A DNA stretch of 64,000 bases from Diplonema papillatum. Taxonomy: Eukaryota; Euglenozoa; Diplonemea; Diplonemida; Diplonemidae. Under the pieces are notes generated by a model that had not been told where the DNA came from, did not search any database, and saw only the letters and a list, made by a program, of their open reading frames with translations. Both the position numbers and the translations under genes were made by a program. The stretch is taken from the NCBI GenBank assembly GCA_030068145.1, contig JAPJBO010000428.1:62001-126000 (forward strand). Direction: 5' to 3'. Shown piece after piece: positions 52,137-63,800 of the stretch (the first letter of the stretch is position 1; the number at the start of each line of letters is the position of its first letter).

Positions 52137-54110
52137 GCCTTACTGCTCTCGGGACTCCGAATGGTAGGGTTGGAATGGCGGTGACATGGACGCGCGCGTG
52201 GTGGAGATGGACGGGAGGGCCCACAACCCGTCCGGTGGAGCGCGTGGTGCGGGTGGACGGCCGCAGTCGGGCGGACGAGCCGGACGACGAGCGGCAGGCC
52301 TTTGGTCGCTGGGTGAGGAAGCGACCGAGGGTGGACGGGGGAAAGCGCCGCGGGGACGGGTGCGGCCGCCGTTCGCTCTCGCCGACGTGGGTGCTTGCCG
52401 TTGGGGGCCCGCAGTCGGCCGGTCGCGGTGGCCGTGTAGGCGGAGTGGGTCGGGATGCGTCGCGTCTTGCAGGGCTGCAGAGGCGGCTGCAGGGCATCGC
52501 GGGCGGGCTGGCGGTGTACGACGAAGCCCCGGACAACGTGTCCAGCTCGACCTACTCGTCGACGCCCTCACTTCCAGGGTGTCGAGTGGCTCCGGGTAGG
52601 CGGGCGGACGCGGGGCTCCCTCTGGCGAGGGTAACGTCGAACCGCATCGACGTGGAGGCGTTGGCGGCGATGGACGGTGTCGGTCGATTCCGCGAGGTGC
52701 TGCCGATGTTGATGGATCCGGTAGCGTTTGCGGAGGCTTTCGTGTCTGGGGACGCCGCAGGCGGGTGCCGGGTGCCGTCGCGCGGGATGGAGCGACACCG
52801 GGCGACTCTGCGGTCGTGCGGGGTGGCGAGCGACGCACGTTCGCGGCCGGCATTCGCCATGAAGGCCTTCACGACGCCGAAGAAGGACGGACGAACGGCA
52901 CGTCTCGTTCTGGATGCCCGGCCGCTGAACGACGCGATGCGGCGACTTCATCGCCGAGGTCGAGAGGCACCGGTTCGCCATGCAGTGCGACGGCGTGTCG
53001 TACTTCTACCAGTTCCCAGTAGACGCGAGCATTTCGCGATATTTCGGGATTGGTATGAAGGGGTGCGACATGCTGTTGAACGTGCTGTGCATGGGGTGGT
53101 CTTGGGCGCCGTGCATTGCGCAGCGCGCGTCGAACGTGCTGGTCCGGGACCTGGGCCTCGCCTGGGTGGACAACTTCCTTGTCTTGGGTGGGACGCTGGA
53201 CGAGGCAGAGCGGAACGTGGCCGTTTTTCGGAAGCGGGCGCAGGCGGCGCGGGTCGAAGTGCGGGCGGAAGGCGACGACGCGTTGTGGCAGGTTCGCTCG
53301 CGGTTCGTGTGTGTGGGTGTGGAGTTCGACCTGGCTGCCGAGACGCAGCGGCACAGGCTCGACCCGGCGTGGGCGGAGCGGTGGGTCGACGGCAGCGGGA
53401 TGACGGCGGTGCTTTCCGGCAGAGCGACGGCCCGTCAGTTCGCCGAAGTCTTCGGGGGCGCCGTCTGGGCGACGGACATCCTGGCGGTGCCCCGCTGCCA
53501 TTTCGCGGCGTTGCTGTCGTTCGCGGGGAGGCTCGGCGGTCGCATGGTGGGTGCCGCAGCGCCGGTGTGGGACGAGGTCGTCGACGTTCCTCCGTCGGCG
53601 AGACGGGAGCTGGGCGCGCTCCGGAAGATCGTCCGGGAGAACCCGTGGGTCGTGGGCGGCGTCCCTGAGGACACAGGGAGCGTCCTGTGGACGGACGCCA
53701 GCTCGCGGGCGTGGGCGGCGCTGCTGGAGGCGGAAGGCCGGTTCGTGGACGGGCGGCAGGGCGTGTTCGCGGGACCGGACGCGGACGCCCACATCAACTT
53801 GAAGGAGATGTTGGCGTTCGCGGAAGGTGTGGTTCGGCTGTGCTGGGCGCCGGGGGCGCAGCGGTGCCGCATCGACAACGCGGCGGTTGTGGGCGCCGTG
53901 GCGAAGGGGAGTTCTTCCTCGTACGCCGCGAATCGCGTTTTGTCCCGGTCTCTTCGTGTTGCCGGGCGCAGAGGGATTGTCCTCCGCCCTGACTGGGTGC
54001 CGTCCGGCGGACAGCTGGCGGACCCGTACACGCGGGGGACCTCGTTGCCTCGGTTCCCGGCGCAACTTCCGCTCCCGCGGTCACGTGCCACACCCTTTGA
54101 CTTGTTTTGA
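52137..54110 (+). pseudogene. reverse transcriptase-RNase H ORF with one frameshift
   Basis: Two overlapping frames together encode an RT-RNase H protein. The first (to about 52940) ends with AMKAFTTPKKDGRTARLVLD and the ARPLND block. The second (52943-54110) begins with DFIAEVERHRF and continues FYQFPVDASISRYFGIGM, MGWSWAPCIAQ, then WVDNFLVLG where (Y/F)xDD is expected. The RNase H-like part follows: LWTDASSRAW, HINLKEMLAF, RCRIDNAAVVGAV, and DWVPSGGQLADPYTRG. The order and RNase H style recall DIRS/VIPER-type elements. No gag, integrase, tyrosine recombinase or protease is visible. The +1 shift near 52940 is mutation or programmed frameshifting. Confidence 0.85.
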
Positions 54111-54206
54111 TGTGTTCTCGGGAAAGGTCAACGCGGTAGCGGTGACCACGAGAACACATACAGGTGGGTGGGGAGAGGCCCTGGGACTGCTAAGGCGTGA
54201 CTAACC
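54089..54206 (+). repeat. terminal-type direct repeat, copy 2, with nested hairpin
   Basis: Unexpanded form. TGTGTTCTCG (54111-54120) pairs with CGAGAACACA (54149-54158), and inside it GGTCA (54126-54130) pairs with TGACC (54143-54147), giving a two-storey hairpin. Confidence 0.93.
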
Positions 54207-54287
54207 CCGTCCCTGTCCCTCCCAGGGAGCCACCCCGGAACTAGCCTAGCCCACCTGACGGTGGGGGCCCACCTGACGGTGGAGGCC

Positions 54288-54312
54288 CACACCCTTTGAC
54301 TTGTTTTGATGT

Positions 54313-54405
<93 letters not shown>
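54288..54405 (+). repeat. terminal-type repeat, copy 3, truncated after the CT run
   Basis: CACACCCTTTGACTTGTTTT, GATGTGTTCTC and about 88 bp of CT, then TTATTATAAAAGG instead of the normal right half. Confidence 0.9.
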
Positions 54406-54409
<4 letters not shown>

Positions 54410-54571
54410 ATAAAAGGTGTCACGGGATAAGCCGGCAGCCGCTGCTTAACGGCTTAGTGCATGCAGATCCGTGTGGTCCGTGTACTTAAAAGTTCCCAAT
54501 GCTTAACGGCTTTATCACGTGGGCGGCCCTGAGATTACACCACTTTATCTTTAGCCATACTTCAACCTTCT

Positions 54572-54710
54572 TCGGCGTCGTGAAAGCCCGCTTGGTGAAC
54601 AGCGGGGGGACCTGTGCGTCGTCCGTGACCCCGAAGGCCTGCATCAAGCTCCGGCACCGCTCCAAGTCGCGCGACACCGCTTCGAACCCTGCCTCGCACC
54701 GAGAAGTTGG
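54572..54710 (-). pseudogene. antisense reverse-transcriptase fragment (fingers part)
   Basis: Minus-strand SRDLERCRSLMQAFGVTDDA and KRAFTTPKK match the plus-strand element's ERHRATLRSCGVASDA and KAFTTPKK. It is the upstream part of the antisense copy whose continuation is at 51607-51840. Confidence 0.85.
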
Positions 54711-54739
54711 TTGATTTGTATACTTTTAGTACTAACAAT

Positions 54740-54865
54740 CTCGCGGGTTGCCCTTCAATGTATTGTGCAGGCTAAAAAGACGTAGTCAGCGTGTTTTGGT
54801 CGTTGGAATTCCTTACCTGAATATACACAGGGTAAATGCAAATGGGAAAACGATCACCCGGCTGA
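54740..54865 (+). repeat. dispersed repeat (CTAAAAAGACG family)
   Basis: TCTCGCGGGTTGCCCTTCAA, TGCAGGCTAAAAAGACG and AAATGGGAAAACGATCACCC, matching 57325-57465 and parts of 6395-6540. Confidence 0.8.
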
Positions 54866-55059
54866 CGGGCTGCCTCGGCGACCCTGTCCTCCGCTTGCGC
54901 CCGCCTCGGAGCCCCACGGCGTGCCGAGTAGTCGATCACCTGCTGGACCGCCGGGTTTCCCCTCTTAAAAAAGAAAGTGGACGGGGCGTCCACCGCCACC
55001 ACTTTTTTTCACGAGGGCGACCGCCTTATCAGCTCGTTCGAACGACATACTGTATTTTG

Positions 55060-55155
55060 TTGACCGCACTACCCTGAGCCCAAATCCTGGACGTGGTTTC
55101 AGAAGGTCCTACTTGGGCGGTTCAGTTTCCTCACACATTGCGTGTGAGGAAACTA
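55060..55155 (+). repeat. direct repeat flanking the reverse-transcriptase nest, right
   Basis: Near-identical to 51451-51560 with a short deletion; 3.6 kb apart, same orientation. Confidence 0.85.
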
Positions 55156-55164
55156 ACAAGGAAA

Positions 55165-55403
55165 AGGCCGCTCCCGGTCCAGGGTCAACCACAGCTTGCG
55201 AAGCATGAGTCGGAGGCAGCACAGTGCTACAACCCCGTCCGCTCTGCCCTGTGGCTGATCGTCTCGACGAGCTTGTGTTCAGCGCAAGCGTGGCGCACCT
55301 TGATGCTTTAGTTTGGGAAGTCTGTAGCCGTAGGCCCGTGGCTCTGCAGTACTGCCGAACACGTGAAGCTTGACACCCGTGTTGAAGGCTTTCCCTGGTA
55401 CCT
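55165..55403 (+). repeat. 270-bp dispersed repeat, copy 3, just upstream of lipase B
   Basis: AGGCCGCTCCCGGTCCAGGG to CTTTCCCTGGTACC, ending 64 bp before the lipase B ATG. It may therefore occupy the promoter or 5' UTR. Confidence 0.85.
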
Positions 55404-55466
55404 ATCCAACTGTAACTCTAAACCGCAGGTGCTTATTCAAAGAAAAAGAAAAGAAAAGTTGCAAGG

Positions 55467-55982
55467 ATGTCAGGTACGGCCACTAGTGCACCGACGGAGG
55501 GTAAGAACCTCAACCTGGAGCTTCCTCTATGGAACAAGGTGTACTCTGCGCACCGTCTGAGCATTCTGGCGTACATGCCGAAGGAGACCACTGCTATCGA
55601 CCCGCACACGGGTCTGAAGAACAGCATCATGGCATGGAGGAACGGCGAACGTATCGACTTGGGCCTGCACGTCGCGGAAGAAGAGGCCAACATCGGAAAG
55701 GTGCCAGCAGAGCATGATTGCTACAGCACCTTGGAGCCGACTGAGTTCGACCCGATTAAAGTCGTCTGTTTCGGGGACAAGAGGCCGGATGGCTTCGTGC
55801 ACCGGGTGCAGTGGCTGGCGGCGCGGAGGAACAACATCTTGTACATTGCGTTCAAGGGTACTAACAATGCTGCTGACATGCTCATCGACGCTTCAATCAC
55901 CGACGTAATCGCGCCCTCGGGCGCTCGGTACCACAGCGGCTTCTACTCAGCCGTCCAACCGGAACTTGTCGGTATCCTGCGG
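55467..55982 (+). CDS. lipase B, exon 1 (class 3 lipase)
   Basis: First exon (172 aa) of a 576-aa class 3 lipase, the paralogue of lipase A. Start MSGTATSAPTEGKNLNLELP; the next convincing upstream in-frame start is absent and the preceding sequence is a dispersed repeat plus an A-rich leader. It is more than 90% identical to lipase A exon 1 from LELPLWNKVYS onward, including AFKGTNNAADMLIDAS. The donor CTGCGG|GTATGG is at the same position and phase. No signal peptide is visible. All three exons join in frame (516+497+718 nt), and the coding sequence has no defects, so this is the better candidate for an ordinary functional copy. Confidence 0.9.
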
Positions 55983-56154
55983 GTATGGATAGCTTACAAC
56001 TGGATGCGAAGATCAATCAATTAGTTCGTTAACCAAGAGCTTCAAGCGAACCTTAGACCTTTTCAAGTTTTTAGTCGAGGTACCCTAAAGACACCGCTTT
56101 CAAAGCTCTGCGTCATTCTATTCGAAGCATCAAGGGTGTGCTGTTCTGCTGGGC

Positions 56155-56490
56155 TAGCAATCTGTTCGCCCCGTCCATAACCGGCAATCTGGTTCATCCA
56201 TAACCAGCAATCTGTTTCATCCATAACCAGCAATCGGTTTCATCCACAACCAGCAATCTGTTTCATCCGTAACCAGCAATCTGTTTCATCCATGACCAGC
56301 AATCGGTTTCATCCACAACCAGCAATCTGTTTCATCCGTAACCAGCAATCTGTTCATCCATAACCAGCAATCTGTTTCATCCGTAACCAGCAATCTGTTC
56401 ATCTATAACCAGCAATCTGTGTCATCCATAACCAGCAATCGGTTTCATCCATAACCAGCAATCTGTTTCATCCATAACCAGCAATCTGGT
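56155..56490 (+). repeat. 23-bp minisatellite in lipase B intron 1
   Basis: About 15 units of CCAGCAATCTGTTTCATCCA plus TAA, with CGG and CCGT variants; homologous to 12314-12565. Confidence 0.92.
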
Positions 56491-56583
56491 TCTTTTCACC
56501 TAGAGCTCTGCATAATTAGTCGCATCCTGACATGCGAAAAACTGTAAAAAGTCGAAGCTTTCCTTTTCATCTCCTTCCCTCAG

Positions 56584-57080
56584 GTGTGCAACGTGATCTT
56601 GATGGACGACGCGAACTGCGTCGAAGACGTGGTTTTCTGCGGCCACTCGCTCGGCGGCGCCTACGCGACGGTGGCGGCGCTGGAGCTGGCGGCAAGCCCG
56701 TTCTGGAAGGCGGAAAAGAGGCCCGAAGCCGTCACGTTCGGCGCGCCGCTGGTGGTCACGCAGTCGGCCAACGGGCACGCCAACGTCCCGAGCGCGCTGC
56801 TCGGCTGCATGCCGCGTATGACGCACTTCGTCGCGAACTACGACATCGTGCCCCGCATGCTTGCCCTCAAGCAGGACTCCGTCTTGAAAATGGCACTAGC
56901 GGTGCCCAGCACCATCCTCCAGAACAGCGGGTACCTCAAGACTTGGTCCGTCGGCGTTTTCCTGAAGATGACCAGTCCCCTGGATAAAGTGGGAGGCGTC
57001 ATTCAGCAGGCGCAAGTCCTTCGCGAGCAGTACGTCGCCGTCGGAACCTACGTCTTCGCCATCACAACGGACAACGGCAG
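56584..57080 (+). CDS. lipase B, exon 2 (nucleophile elbow)
   Basis: VVFCGHSLGGAYAT with Ser194 and NYDIVPRM with the candidate Asp. Acceptor CCCTCAG|GTGTGC (phase 0), donor CGGCAG|GTTTGC (phase 2). The 5' half is nearly identical to lipase A; the segment around 56880-56995 (LAVPSTILQNSG, FLKMTSPLDKVGG) is diverged; the end is identical again. Confidence 0.92.
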
Positions 57081-57722
57081 GTTTGCCGGCAGCTTTTGTA
57101 GCGTTTTCAACCACTTGAGGGCGAACTACCGCTGTGGTGGTAATTCATTCAAGAAAGTTCGCGGGTGTCAAGTTCGCGGGCGAGAGACCAAGGAATGGTC
57201 AAAAGTGGTCGCCGTTTGTTTTGTTGGAAAGATCTGTCACAAATCTTTGACGTGCGTCCTTTCTCGGGCAGAAGTCATAAACCCTGCCCCGTCCTTATGT
57301 GGTTAACGTAAATATCAATCTTGCGGGTTGTCCTTCAACGTATTTTGCAGGCTAAAAGACGCAGACACAGCGTGTTTTGGCGATCGATCAGAATTTCTTT
57401 CCGTGAAAATGACGCGGGGAGAATACAAGTGGGAAAACGATCATCCGGCACGTACAAATAAAACGAGCGCCTGTCTGTTTGAGCACATTCTTGGGCACAC
57501 TTGCTTACATGGTGGTATACTGTGAACACATGCACATGTAGAACTGTAAAGGCGTTGCCCACATGCATACCACGTACCGTATAGCAGCGCTGCTGTGCAC
57601 TAGAGGATGATGAGCTCGTGCTGTGCATCATAGTACTCGTGGTGGTTATCAGGGACTCTTCCAGTGTCCTGACCACCTCAACCAGTAGCTTGCAGACGGC
57701 AATGCATTCAAACACAACGCAG
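57081..57722 (+). other. lipase B intron 2, no cassette array
   Basis: 642-bp GT-AG intron. It contains the repeat shared with 36515-36600 and a CTAAAAGACG-family repeat at 57325-57465. Unlike lipase A, it has no exon-derived units; the region before the acceptor is unique. Confidence 0.85.
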
Positions 57723-58440
57723 GCAAGCACACGTCCAAGTGGTAACGCCGATGAAGCATTCATTCACGAGCCACAATACCGACGCGAGCGAGTTGCTCGC
57801 CTTTTACCCGGAATTCGACCACAAGGATGACCCGGCGTATTTGATCCGCCGGTCTTTGGGCGACCACAAGTTGGGAGACTCGTACTGGCCTGCCGTGAGG
57901 CTGTGCACGTTCAGCCCGACGCCTGACCCGGATGACGGGGACAGACGCCAGTGGGATGACATCCGCGACCAAGTCGGGGCGCTGAAGAGCAAGGCTGACA
58001 AAGGCAGCGACATAACGGAGAAGGAGCTGTGGGCTGCGTACACGCCGAGCTTCTTGTACTCGCACGCGCTTCCCCCTCATATGCTGTCGGAGACGCTGAG
58101 CGGCGAAGCGAAGGAGCTTCTGCAGAAGGTGCGGGCTGACGCGCTCCGGCTGGCGGTCGCGCTGACCGAAAAACGGCGGGAAGTGCTCGGTCTGAACGAC
58201 AAGACGCACGTCGACTTCCTGGGCGATTACACCGCAATGAACACCGACGTGCGCCCGCCGCCGCCGCACAAGGAGGAGGAGCCGAAGTCGAAGAAGAGGT
58301 TCAGCCTCGTGTTTTGGAAGAAGTCGTCTGGAAGCAGCGAACTCGACAAGTCGCAGCACGTGCTGAGCCCAGTAGTCGCCGAGCTCGAAAACATGCACAC
58401 GAACAACGGGTACCCGCTGTTCGTCATCAGCGACAACTAA
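57723..58440 (+). CDS. lipase B, exon 3 (C-terminal region)
   Basis: Begins in phase 2 after AACACAACGCAG. RRSLGDHKLGDSYWPAV holds the candidate catalytic His. It continues colinear with lipase A through HALPPHMLSETLSGEA and EEEPKSKKRFSL, and ends TAA at 58438-58440. It differs from lipase A mainly in the basic linker (VFWKKSSGSSE). Confidence 0.92.
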
Positions 58441-59310
58441 AGACCGCCACTACTCTTTTTAGTACTGACCCCCCCCTCCCCCCCCCAATTCTTTGCCCAC
58501 AAATCTCGCCGAAAGATGCAGCATGGCGCCAAGATGTACCAAATTCTTTTTGAGCTTCTTCGTTTTCCAACTGTATAATAGCTGGAAGACTTGCTGTTGC
58601 CTTTCACGGGCGGCAAGAGCCAAGCTTGTCGCAGCCGTACATGAAACACTAGTCATTCTTAATCGTGCACTCGTGATTCTTACTTGGTGAATGAGTCCAC
58701 TTTGTTGGAAAATGAAAACAGCCCTTGGAAGGGATTCCTTCACAAAATGCGCTAGTCACTAGCCATTTACCAGCCATTTCACTGTGACCACTAGTAAGAA
58801 TGACGAGTCATCGTAATGATTAGTCATTGACTTGTAAGGTGAGACGAGAGGCACCGGTTCACTGAATGTTACTCAATGACTGCATGTCACGCATGCCCTT
58901 CAATGTCCCTGTGTCACTCTACACCCCCGTTGCTGCAGCATTCACCACAATCAACCAGGGGTATTCGACGTCAGGAGGACGAGGACTCCTGAGATTCGTC
59001 AAGACATCTTCTCCTCAGAGGCGGGACGCGGAAAACCCCTGCAAACAACACAAAACAACGGAATCGGCATACAGAAAAAAAAGCAAGAAATGCTCGGAGG
59101 CGGCGCCGGTACGGTACTGCGGTAGTCCTCCCCCCGGCTCGTGCAAACTAAAATGTTCGTTCGCGTTTTTAAAGGGAAATGAGCACGTGCATGCGACCAC
59201 AGATTTACCTGCGTTTTGTTTGTGCGGAGTTAGGGCTGTTGCGTGCGCGATTTTGTCGTTTGACGGATTGGCTGTTTTTTTGAGCTCATGCATCCGCGTC
59301 GTCTTTCTTT
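58441..59310. other. intergenic DNA, nothing recognised
   Basis: A C-run at 58470-58487 and short direct repeats (ACTAGTCATT-type) near 58640-58830; no gene recognised. Confidence 0.5.
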
Positions 59311-59311
59311 G

Positions 59312-59430
59312 TGTTAACAATGCATTGCTGGTACTAAAAATTAGTAGTTGGCAGTGTACTACATGAAACTTACCAAAGCCGGTGAGTTCCGCTACTGCGC
59401 ACAAACAAAAGAAAGCGCCATACTAATTTT
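59312..59430 (+). repeat. dispersed repeat (TTAGTAGTTGGCAG family)
   Basis: Longest copy of the family also at 8260 (minus), 17585 and 62246. Confidence 0.8.
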
Positions 59431-60084
59431 TTGGACTTCTGCTTCGATTTCGTGCGGTCGCATCGTCCCGTTCTGCTTCTGACACAAGGCTCATCAATCT
59501 CCGCCGTTTGCGCTCGTTGACTTCGTGCTTGTACCGTGCCTGCTTGTGTTCATTCCGCTGAGTACAGACCAACCCACGTCTCTAACAGCTTTCTTAACGG
59601 GCTATCGCTCCTCTTCTCTATCTCGCTTACCGTCTGAGGCATGGTTGTCCCGATCGTCAGCAGCCGTTGATGCAGTTACCGACGATATTTTCAGCCGATG
59701 TCCACGGCACAAGACGTTTTGCACACAGCGTCGCTTCGCCGTGCTCTTGTGACGTTGCTGAAAAGTCATCAGCACACTCCGCACTATATTCCCTCACGGT
59801 AATTCGCAACTGACGGCCGCCTCGAGCACATCTTACAAAATAGTTTGCAGATCCAAAAAAGTAAAAAAAAAAAATAAAAAAACCGTCTGACACTTTTGTC
59901 GTCAGGGGGGAAAAAAAGGAATAACCGCCGAACTCAAGCAACCACAACTGAAGGAAAGATATTCTGATACAACAGGGTCATGAAAAAAAACTTAGCGAAG
60001 GCAGCATACAAGTGCTCACTCACAGAGAAAATGAAACATAGTGAAACCTGGCAAGTTATCGTTTTCACCATGATTGATCCGCAG

Positions 60085-60240
60085 GGCTTCACCTGGCCTA
60101 GAGCGGGGAGTGCGCGTGCGCTGCGCACCCACGCGCTTACCTGAAGCAGGGAGTGCGCGCATGATGCGCACGCACGTGCTTTACTCGAGCAGGGAGTGCG
60201 CGCATGCTGTGCACACCACGTGCTTACCTTGCCCCGCAGC
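60085..60240 (+). repeat. three-copy 50-bp repeat with GCGC palindromes
   Basis: GCAGGGAGTGCGCGCATGAT, GCGCACGCACGTGCTTAC. Each unit contains a GTGCGC...GCGCAC inverted repeat. Confidence 0.85.
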
Positions 60241-60249
60241 AACATAACT

Positions 60250-60880
60250 GCGCATACGCGCTGTGCGTAGTATCACCTGCACGAGTCGATGCTGATCACC
60301 AGTTGCTTCGTTATTTTTGCAACCACACTCCGGGATACTCTTCCTTCGGCTTGTTTACCGACAAAACTTCCGGCCTGTATCTCAACGCCGTCGGCAGCAC
60401 CGGGCTCGAACTTACACTTCACATGATGGCCACAACACGGAATGCATGATGCTTGGACGTTAGTGTGTGTTCTCCACGCTTGTGAAGAAGAGACGTAGCC
60501 TACTCTACGCCTGGGGCTGTATTGAAGACCCGTTCACATATTTGTTTTTTAGGACTCTTCTACGTCAGGTGGGTGTCCTACCCACTGTGCTGGGTGTCCT
60601 CGCAGCACCTGTTCTTGCGAAAAGGACAGACTCCTACTCCATCTTACAGGCATCAATATGTGCCCGTCTTCTCGTGTTCGAAAGAAAGACTTCGACACGA
60701 ATGAGTTCATATGAACCAGGGATCATGATGTTCCCTTGTTGTGAAGCGATATCGTGCGAAGTGCAACCCTTGCTTACGTTTTGGCTTTCGAGCGCTGCGA
60801 GCTCCGTAGTGGCAAGTTGAGTGCTGAGTGACCGCTCCCCCTATTCGATTTCTCTCTTGTTCCTTCGCTCACCCAAGAGA
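60250..60880 (+). repeat. dispersed repeat family, copy 2 (see 24150-24900)
   Basis: Shares the ordered blocks listed for 24150-24900, including TTCGAGCGCTGCGAGC and CAAGTTGAGTGCTGAGTGA. Confidence 0.75.
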
Positions 60881-61239
60881 CCCATTCCCTGTGTCTTAAG
60901 CCTTCTTGCACCGGTCGCGGCGGACGTGTTCGACACGACTTGCAAGAGGAGATTAGGGACGTTTGGGTCTAGACCTCGCGACGAAAGTGAGGCTATTTCG
61001 CAGGTTACCTGCAGAGCCTCTTGGTCTTCACTTCAGAATCCAAAAGAAGCCCATTTACGACCGTGCGCAGAAATACGAGCTTGTTGTGCAGCAAATGCTT
61101 CACTTCTCAAAGGCTAAGTCCAACGACGGCAAGTCTGCGTACGGTGGTAGACGGGGGGAAGGGCGAAAAAAAAAAACGAGCTTTCATCTGCTGATCCACG
61201 AACGTAAGCACAACCCCCACCCCCAGTTCTTTCTTTTTG

Positions 61240-61310
61240 TAGTGGGGCGACCGGATACTCCCTGGAGAGATGGTCCGTGCACTCTAACTCGTCTCTCTCT
61301 CTCTCTCTTT
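61240..61310 (+). repeat. retroelement-like 3' end with CT tail, copy 5
   Basis: GGGGCGACCGGATACTCCCT, GGAGAGATGGTCCGTGCACT and (CT)n. Confidence 0.75.
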
Positions 61311-61639
61311 CTGTTAAACGTACGCGGGGAAGCAGCTGGATCCGGCCGGGACGGATTCCCCTCCTTTTTTTCGTTTTCTGTTCTGCGAGCACAATTGTAC
61401 CGGGGGAAGGCCTGCTGCACGGCAACCTCCGCGTGTTCAGTGGAATTGCAGAGCCACGGGTCACAGCCTACACGGCAATTCCTCAAGGAAACACATCAGA
61501 ACCCCAAACTGGGGGTCTCCAGAAACCCAAAACTCGAAACCTACCACTCAGGTGGCCATAAAACGCCCCGGAAATGCAGCTCGTTTAGGCCGAAATAGCG
61601 GCCGCAGAATGCGAAAACAAGGCGAAATCACCCCGCAAG

Positions 61640-61865
61640 GCAATTCCTAGGCAATTCCTTAAGGACGGGTCAAGTGGCTAGTGGCGTACCTGGGGGCTTG
61701 GTGCTTGCGCTTGGCGGTTGCGCCGAACACTAGCTTCGTGGGGGCGGTTATCCACGGGGGTAGAGCGCACAGGGTGGAGGCTCTGTGCATCACTTCGACT
61801 CAAACTTTGCTTGCTGCGGTTGACCGTCCGCACCCTTGCCCCGGGGCGAGCCTTTTCCTCCCCCT
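61640..61865 (-). repeat. 270-bp dispersed repeat, diverged inverted copy 4
   Basis: Read on the minus strand it follows 11916-12187: GACGGTCAACCGCAGC, TTTGAGTCG, GTGTTCGGCGC and GCCACTTGACCCGT, with many substitutions. Confidence 0.6.
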
Positions 61866-62034
61866 TTAAACGTAAGCGACTGCTGCGCGGGAATAACAGG
61901 AGGACACTTCGGTAATTGAGCGAGCTCAAGATGCCGTTCCTTCACGCGAGAACCGCATGCATTTTTCGACTCAGGGGACCCATCACCAGCTCGCGGGTCT
62001 GTCGAGCTGCAACCGGTTGGCTCTTTTTTGTTGT

Positions 62035-62345
62035 GTAAGCACCTGCTTTGTAGGAAATACTTGACGAGGCTGCCAGCTGCAAAAGATCAACGGAGGTAAA
62101 TGTGCTGCAGCCCACACGAAACACAGGCGAATCTGGGTTTAGTGGTGGGGCGCAAGTGTTCAACTAAATAGACCCACTTTGTAGTGGTATTGTTCTCTCC
62201 CTCCGGCCTCCTTCGAAGTAAGCACAAGGCAGCCCCTCGGGTATTTTGTTAACAATGCTGTTGTTGGTACTAAAAATTAGTAGTTGGCAGCGTACTACGT
62301 GAAACTTCCCAAAGCAGGTGAGTTCCGCTAGTGCGCACAAACAAA
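62035..62345 (+). repeat. AAGCACC repeat joined to TTAGTAGTTGG repeat
   Basis: 62035-62245 matches 44108-44335; 62246-62345 matches 59312-59400. The same junction sequence suggests that one family inserted beside the other. Confidence 0.8.
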
Positions 62346-62349
62346 GACC

Positions 62350-63077
62350 CATATATATATATTAATATCGTGTCTTATATACACGACTAGTCTAAGAACC
62401 GACTGAGAACATACTGCGTGCAGGGCTTCTCTCCCTTATCTCCAACCGCTTTCGTTCTTGCTGACCCACCATCCCCCCACGCTCCCCCTTGCTTCCCGTG
62501 TCCTGAGACGCCACAACGGAAGTGTGGCGAAGATCGTTGTAGTAGTCGAGCTCGTTTCTACTTCACCCCTTTTCCGCAGCGACACATGTACACAAGGACT
62601 GGAGCCGATCCCAGCGTTAGGAGTCAGAGTGTACTGTTGCGCTCCCGAAAAAAAGGATATGGCAGCTGAAAAGTGATAGTGTCGGCTTCGTGGTCGTTAG
62701 AACCCGTTTAAAGGTGAACCAAAACGGTGCGGATCCACACACCCGTTCCCCTGCGACGAAGCCGCCACCCACTCCTGCTCCCGTCACCAGATGCGAGCAG
62801 ATCACTTCGCAAAAGCTTGGGCATGTTTAGTTGGTTCTCGAGTGAGAACTTGGAAGTAGAGCAGTCCACGCGCAGCGAGCACTGAAGCGGCCCGCGTCGC
62901 AGGTGACACAAGATCGACTAAGTGAAGACCGGCGGCGGGTCTGCACTTAGCCAAGTCTGCACCCAGCCTGAGTGTAGATTAAAAAAAATTAGATTTGCTG
63001 AGTGTCGAGCCTGGTGTCCGAACCAGCAGTCGCCAATTTACACCTAGCTTTGAACCCCATGAGACCCGGGCTAGTAG
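62350..63077. other. intergenic DNA, nothing recognised
   Basis: No gene, RNA or long repeat recognised. Confidence 0.5.
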
Positions 63078-63140
63078 TCTGAAACCAGTGCGACGGGCCT
63101 TTCCTCAGAGGGGCCCGCGCACTCAAAGCTCGACTTATCT
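63078..63140 (+). repeat. short dispersed repeat (matches 50420-50475)
   Basis: GCGACGGGCCTTTCCTCAGA, then GGGGCCCGCGCACTCAAAGC. Confidence 0.7.
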
Positions 63141-63800
63141 AAAACTGCCGCAAACGCTCGAAGCTTTGCACTCCTCCGCGAATGGGGCCGGATCCAGCTG
63201 CTGCGTCGTGGGAACGAAGCGGACCGTGCCAGAATATTCACGCTCACGCACAGGAAAAGGGTCGTCGGATCTCGTCGTTGGGGAGTCCGAGAAAGGACCA
63301 AATCATCAAGGGCCGCGAGAGGAGGGGGGGGAAAAACACACACGGGGCCCCCTCTCGTGCATCGGCAGCACCCGGCATTTGCGAGCTGCACGCATTTGCG
63401 TCGATCAGCGTCGAGGCGGTAGTCGTGCCCTCAGAGCAAGACTACCAACGATCTCCGCCACTTGCCACGGAGAGGTGGCGTCGCTCCTCTGTACCGTCCC
63501 TCGTGCAGCAGCACCTCGTGTGCTCGTCGTTCTTCTGCGTATCGTGTTCGGCACGTGTCATATGTGAAAGGCCTGCAAGAAAAGTGCAGCCGCCATCTTG
63601 AGACCACCAAAGCGACCGAGGGACGCGACGTGGCCCCGTCGTTGCTCATTCTTCATGGGTTGCCTTCATGGAAAGTCCGAGAGAGCGTCTAAAACGGAGG
63701 TATGCACACGTACACGAGGAGGGGTTCTTTTTGGTCAAAGCAATTTGGCTGCATCGCAAGAACGACCGTATGTGTATGCGTTGCCGGTCCCGTTTTTTAT

